NCBI GenBank assembly: GCA_964023205.1
Contig: OZ026844.1
Span: forward strand, 8,346,416 to 8,410,415
Reading direction: 5' to 3'
Length of the DNA stretch: 64,000 bases
From: Lutraria lutraria
Lineage: Eukaryota; Mollusca; Bivalvia; Venerida; Mactridae
Under the pieces are notes generated by a model, which worked only from the letters and a program-made list of their open reading frames with translations, did not search any database and was not told the origin of the DNA. The position numbers were made by a program, and so were the translations under genes. This document shows, piece by piece, positions 59,871-64,000 of this stretch. How positions within the stretch are numbered: position 1 is the stretch's first letter; each line of letters opens with the position of its first letter.

Positions 59871-60224
59871 TATCTAAAAGTGGGGCTTGCGGAGTAGTTA
59901 CGCCGCTTTAAATCTTTTGTAGGAGCATATTATTGTACAACTAATGATTTTGAACATTATAATACATAATCTTTATGCGCAAGTGTCGGTCAGCAGCTAT
60001 CCATGGCTCTATACCCTTTCGACTATCCGCTATCATACACCAATGTGCTTCCAAGGCCGCCTGATGCAGACTCCTTTTATAGAGGTTCTCCACTACTGTT
60101 TTGCAGAACTACCAGAGACGACTTATCCGTATCGGAAAAACGGGGGCTTCCATTTTCCCAGTCGATTAATGTTGTATTTTGGTGAAAAATTTCTGCAATT
60201 GAAATTTAGAAGGAATTGCCCAAA

Positions 60225-60600
60225 TTATACTAAAATAATCGGCATTTTTGTACATATGCACATTGGTGATCCCATAATATTGTTCACCTGCACACAATCG
60301 TGCTGCTGTGAAGTTCCACCAGCAGGTAGGTGACGTCGCATGAAAGGAACAATCACACGACAAACCCCTTGATTTAGATAGACTCGTGCATTGATATTTC
60401 CTCTTAGAATGATCCAAATTGCCCTTTGCAATTCACTTAAACCACCGAATACATGCACAGTACCCCAAACCCTCTCTAGTATCAAATTATCGAATACAAC
60501 ACTACGCGTACAACTCATCGCGATGTCTCCAAACGCGCTCCATAGACGTTGAGTCTGTATGGCATTTATGGATTAAAACACGTTTATGTACAATTGAAAA
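60225..60600 (-). pseudogene. Broken Tc1/mariner-like transposase fragment
   Basis: Two minus-strand frames meet. One gives ERVWRHRDELYA (about 60502-60560). The other gives ERVWGTVHVFGG, then GNINARVYL and VIVPFMRRH followed by QQHDC (60225-60518). In order these match the Tc1-family RVWRRR-x-E-x-YA, VWG, GxxNAxxYxxxV and (F)QQDNA blocks. The frameshift, a damaged catalytic-Asp block and no C-terminal DDE part show it is dead. Confidence 0.7.
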
Positions 60601-61565
60601 TAGCCGTTTTAATGAAAGTGAACATATTTTGACTTTTCTGTTACCAAAACAAGAACAATTTTGACCAAGGAGAAAAAAGAACCCGAGACTTTCTTGGTAA
60701 ATAAAATTTCCGGGTGCATACCCTCGGATCTCCCTAGAGTGACCCCGGGGCTGGACCTTATCAAAGTACCCCGGCATAAACTTGTTTCTGGCCATCTGAC
60801 TGACTGTGTATACATGTATTATAGGACTCATTTGTGTGATTATAACACTGTTGTTATTATCAGCAACATCATTAGGTCCTGCTCGGGGTAGACCCAGTCC
60901 TGCTACGTGTGCAACTCATCCTGCTACGTGTGCGGCCAAGGTCCCGCCAAGGTCCCACTACGTGTGCGGTTAAGGTCCCGCTACGTGTGCGGCTAAGGGT
61001 CCGGGTGTTTACGGGTGTGTACATGTCATGTTTATATAATGTTGCTTATTTTAAAAAATATATATTATTTGCCACTCATGGTATCCCAAACCTTTAGACG
61101 AGCGTATTTTGTGAAATTTTGCGCTCTTGTTCTACTTACAATTATGTGACGCCTCTTACATCCGCATTGAAAAATAGAACCACTCAGTATTGCAGTATAA
61201 GTATATATATATACATTGCAGACTGCAGTTATGATAAAAGTTGGATATATCATAATATTTGTAAAACTAACAAAGTAATTCAGTATTCATCCGCACAAAA
61301 GTTGCATTAATACATTTTTGAGGTAATAAAATTTACTACATAATGAAAATAGCTTCATTCAGTAAAGTAGTTCAGGGGCACTATACTGTCTATGAGCAGT
61401 GACTTATATATACATGTATATATATACACAGGGATTGGAAACTGTCGATTTATCCTATATATGATGTCTTTGGTTTGGCCGTGCATGCTCACTGACTTCT
61501 ATTCGAAGTCGGTGGTTTCCATAATATATAAATATCAATTATTTGTCCGTTTTACTTGAGACTAA

Positions 61566-61655
61566 AAGCGTAGCTCAAATGGTAAAGGTGCCAACATGTT
61601 TGCTAGTGCAGCTTGCTAGTCAAGATGTTTTTGTTCGAAACCCATAAAAACCCTT
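61566..61655 (+). mobile_element. Degraded tRNA-like SINE head
   Basis: AGCGTAGCTCAAATGGTAAA is A-box-like and TTTGTTCGAAACCC B-box-like, about 60 bases apart. No CCA end or clean cloverleaf, so not a tRNA gene. Confidence 0.45.
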
Positions 61656-62383
61656 TCCATTTTTGGGCATTTTGTTATTGCACGATTTTATTTCAATATT
61701 TGGAATGTACTTCATACGTATTTCATTTCATTTTATTTCAAAAGACATGTAATTTCAATTACTCCTTTTCGTTAGCAGTATCTGTACTGGAGCCACTGTC
61801 AGAATCTTATAATTTGCTTCGTTATTATAATGTAACATGACATCGTCTGCATACTTAGGAATGTCATATGAACAGAATTTGATTTTGATTACAAATATAT
61901 ACCCTTCTTAACACTGAACATAAAATGCACCGAAATCACGAGCAATGCATGATTTGAAAAAAATAGAGGCTCGATTAAGGATACGAACCAGCTCAGTTAA
62001 ATAATGTTCCTAGTGTAGTGCACTGATTTCAGAACTAAGAATGCCTCTTACAACAGTTGCCTACAAGGTTTTAATGTAAGGTCATGTTTAGTAATGTACT
62101 TGGTCATTGTATTACTTATCCCTATGTTAAAGAATGGAACATTCCTCGACCTTTCCTCACGACTCACTGCTCAATAACTTCAATATTTTGTTTTAGTTAC
62201 TTTCATTTTTGAAATTTGACATTAGGCTATAAATACTGATTTGTCAGAGGCTATTCAACCAATCATGTACAATACTATACAAACAGGTAACGGATAAGCC
62301 AAGAGACTACAATGTTGTATTAGATTAAACTCAATACACTACAACCACATTCTCCGGTAAGATTCGTCAAGTCGTGTACGATT

Positions 62384-62442
62384 TTAATCAATCAAACCAA
62401 AGTGCTGAAAGATGTCGTCAGGGGCGGCTTCGATTTTCACTC
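62384..62442 (-). CDS. Candidate terminal exon, unidentified
   Basis: The acceptor TGTTAATGTTACAG precedes 62442. Two bases complete a codon, then VKIEAAPDDIFQHFGLID and TAA. The short peptide has non-random composition and a clean acceptor, but no further exon of such a gene was found upstream on the minus strand within the window. Confidence 0.25.
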
Positions 62443-62551
62443 CTGTAACATTAACAAAACATTAAAAATCCGCAGGAGCAAACCTTCATGATATCATACA
62501 TAATATGTAGCCGCACACGTAGCAGGACCATAGTCTACCCGGAGCAGGACC

Positions 62552-63082
62552 AAATTATTTCACTAATGTTTGTTTACAAGTCGATTTCTCCACTACAAAA
62601 TGGACAATAACAAAATCATTTGGTCAGAGCATGCAGCATACGTTAAGTTCATGATTGTATTTCCAAAAAGACTGTAAATGGTCGGCAAACAGCATATAGA
62701 AAAATAATTTTATAGTAGTATTTTGGGGTGTATTGTGGCTTTCCATAGTAAAACAGTTGCTGAATCATCGTCTATAACGTCTGCTGTTAACTTCCTGAAA
62801 TGAGATGAAAAGCTATTTTGAACCCCAGCAATAATTTAAAAGCAGTTTTACGCCTCTTCCAAACACAATTTTGTACCGTCCGAGACACATTCAATCCATT
62901 CGCACGACTTTCTCGTGTGTCCGTTTGTATCACCTGTGAACCTGTGTTGGTTTAGATACACTTGAAGTTACAATTTGTGTAAAACAGACCTGTTTTAACA
63001 AAAATGTGGCCATGTGACTCATAAAATTTGGTCATTTATACGAAGACCAGACAAGACAGCTGTCATTGTTTGATAAAACATA
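62552..63082. other. Intergenic, possible upstream region of a gene
   Basis: Moderately CpG-containing stretch (CCGTCCGAGACAC, TTCGCACGACTTTCTCG) that could be a promoter for the candidate exon at 63083. Nothing firm. Confidence 0.3.
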
Positions 63083-63151
63083 ATGTTTCTGACGAGAATT
63101 TGTTCCAAGATGTGGACAGTTTTTGGAATGTTGCGACAACTATACGGACAG
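63083..63151 (+). CDS. Candidate first coding exon, unidentified
   Basis: ATG at 63083 opens 23 codons (MFLTRICSKMWTVFGMLRQL...) ending at a donor-like CAG|GTAAAT. The peptide is Arg/Lys-containing without acidic residues, as in mitochondrial presequences, but this is weak. Its continuation would be beyond the window. Confidence 0.25.
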
Positions 63152-64000
63152 GTAAATTTGTTATTTTGTAATAAACTGTGATAAGCTTTAATTCACGTGA
63201 CGGCTAAGCTTCCTTATATAGTACGAGTAACATACCATACAACAACTGTACAAGTATGGCGGTGCACGTGGTTTTTCTAATGAATAATAAATTACTGTAC
63301 AATAAAATGTCTCATGTTGTAAAGCAGTGCCAGGTCAGCTGTTTATTTCGGCCAATAGCTATTCACTGCTAATGTTACATTGTTAATATGCCAACCGACT
63401 ATAAATAGAATTTTTTTATTGCATTTTTGTAACAATGGGACTCATTGGAATTTAACTGAACTGCCGTTGAAAACATCAGGGGTTAGTACGTTAATTGTTG
63501 TGGGGTGTATAAACATTGTTCTTTCTGCTTATTTTGACGGTACTGCAAGAATTAATTTTTATGTATATTAATTCATGAATATTTATCATTATTTAAATGA
63601 AATAATTCCGTTTAGTTTTGTGGTTAAACGTTCTAAATATGTGTGAGCTCAACCCCACCTGATGACCAATGAACGTAAGAATGGAAACAATAAGAATGTT
63701 CTATAATAATACAAACACTTACTGGTACTCCTAAAATATTTCTGTGACAATGATTCACGGTGAATGATAATGGGTGACTTAGTTATTAATTACAACATTG
63801 TGTTACAACAAACATGACATGCATACGCATATACAGTGCAACTTGTCCAAGGCAAATTTAGGCAATTAGGACTGTGGATCGTTGGGTTAGTGGCGATCCG
63901 ATCCAATCCACGATTCAACTCTCACGATCCACAAATCGAATCACGAATCTTTTGTTATCAATTAATCCATCTAATACTTAAACATTGCAGTCATGAAGAC
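63152..64000. other. Right flank, nothing firm
   Basis: No supported exon. Near 63880-63950 GATCCGATCC and CGATTC-type words recall hAT termini of the 18514 family, but a pair of ends is not in the window. Confidence 0.35.

Larger units (their letters stand above)
60875..62551. mobile_element. Possible element with GGTCCTGCTC inverted ends
   Basis: GGTCCTGCTC(G/C)GGGTAGAC plus GTCCTGCTACGTGTGC at 60875-60930 is inverted at about 62510-62551 (GCACACGTAGCAGGACC and GTCTACCCGGAGCAGGACC). On the left the CTGCTACGTGTGCGGC word repeats three or four times. No target duplication was recognised. The extent is inferred from the ends only. Confidence 0.5.

Noticed and set aside
59944..60333. 129-codon plus-strand ORF
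   Set aside because: It overlaps the minus-strand Tc1-like transposase relic in antisense. No plus-strand family resemblance.

Overview
The window is eukaryotic, AT-rich and intron-rich, and looks like a mollusc, most likely a bivalve. The grounds are a very large galaxin-type dicysteine repeat protein, an SLC37A3 orthologue split into at least 16 exons, tRNA-derived SINEs with AAAC tails, and many copies of a tandem-unit repeat whose ends read GGGCCATGATGGCCCT and GGTGAGCTAAAA. The last family is one I associate with bivalve genomes from memory. No rRNA gene, functional tRNA gene, CRISPR array or bacterial-type operon is visible.

Layout. (1) 2-5425, plus strand: one uninterrupted coding stretch of about 1,807 codons of galaxin-like repeats, open through the left edge. 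(2) 5426-14986: intergenic, holding a 3.6-kb hAT-like transposon with a perfect 8-bp target duplication (8054-11672), two tandem-unit repeats and a MITE. (3) 14987-26875, minus strand: a five-coding-exon gene for a predicted 1,044-residue nuclear protein with a C2HC finger and three SUMO-interaction-like motifs. I do not recognise it. All its splice phases agree, and a probable 5' non-coding exon and promoter lie near 30135-30420. (4) 30421-35786: intergenic and inverted-repeat elements plus a LINE endonuclease relic. (5) 35787-55476, plus strand: SLC37A3, a sugar-phosphate-exchanger-family MFS transporter, 506 codons recovered, first exon not found. Its introns carry a 39-bp and a 30-bp minisatellite, a foldback hAT-like element, a TTAA-flanked element, SINEs and tandem-unit repeats. 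(6) 55477-64000: duplicated low-complexity flank, SINEs, a broken Tc1-like transposase, and two weak candidate exons near the right edge.

The genes do not form a pathway. The galaxin-like protein would be extracellular, the zinc-finger protein nuclear, and SLC37A3 lysosomal/endomembrane. The last two diverge from the 30-35 kb interval. The strongest unusual material is the unrecognised multi-SIM zinc-finger protein, the size of the galaxin array, a set of elements with exact target duplications (four of 8 bp, two of TA, one of TTAA), an inverted array of GGTAACG motifs inside the 3.6-kb element, and a repeat terminus that supplies the splice-acceptor tract of one SLC37A3 exon.
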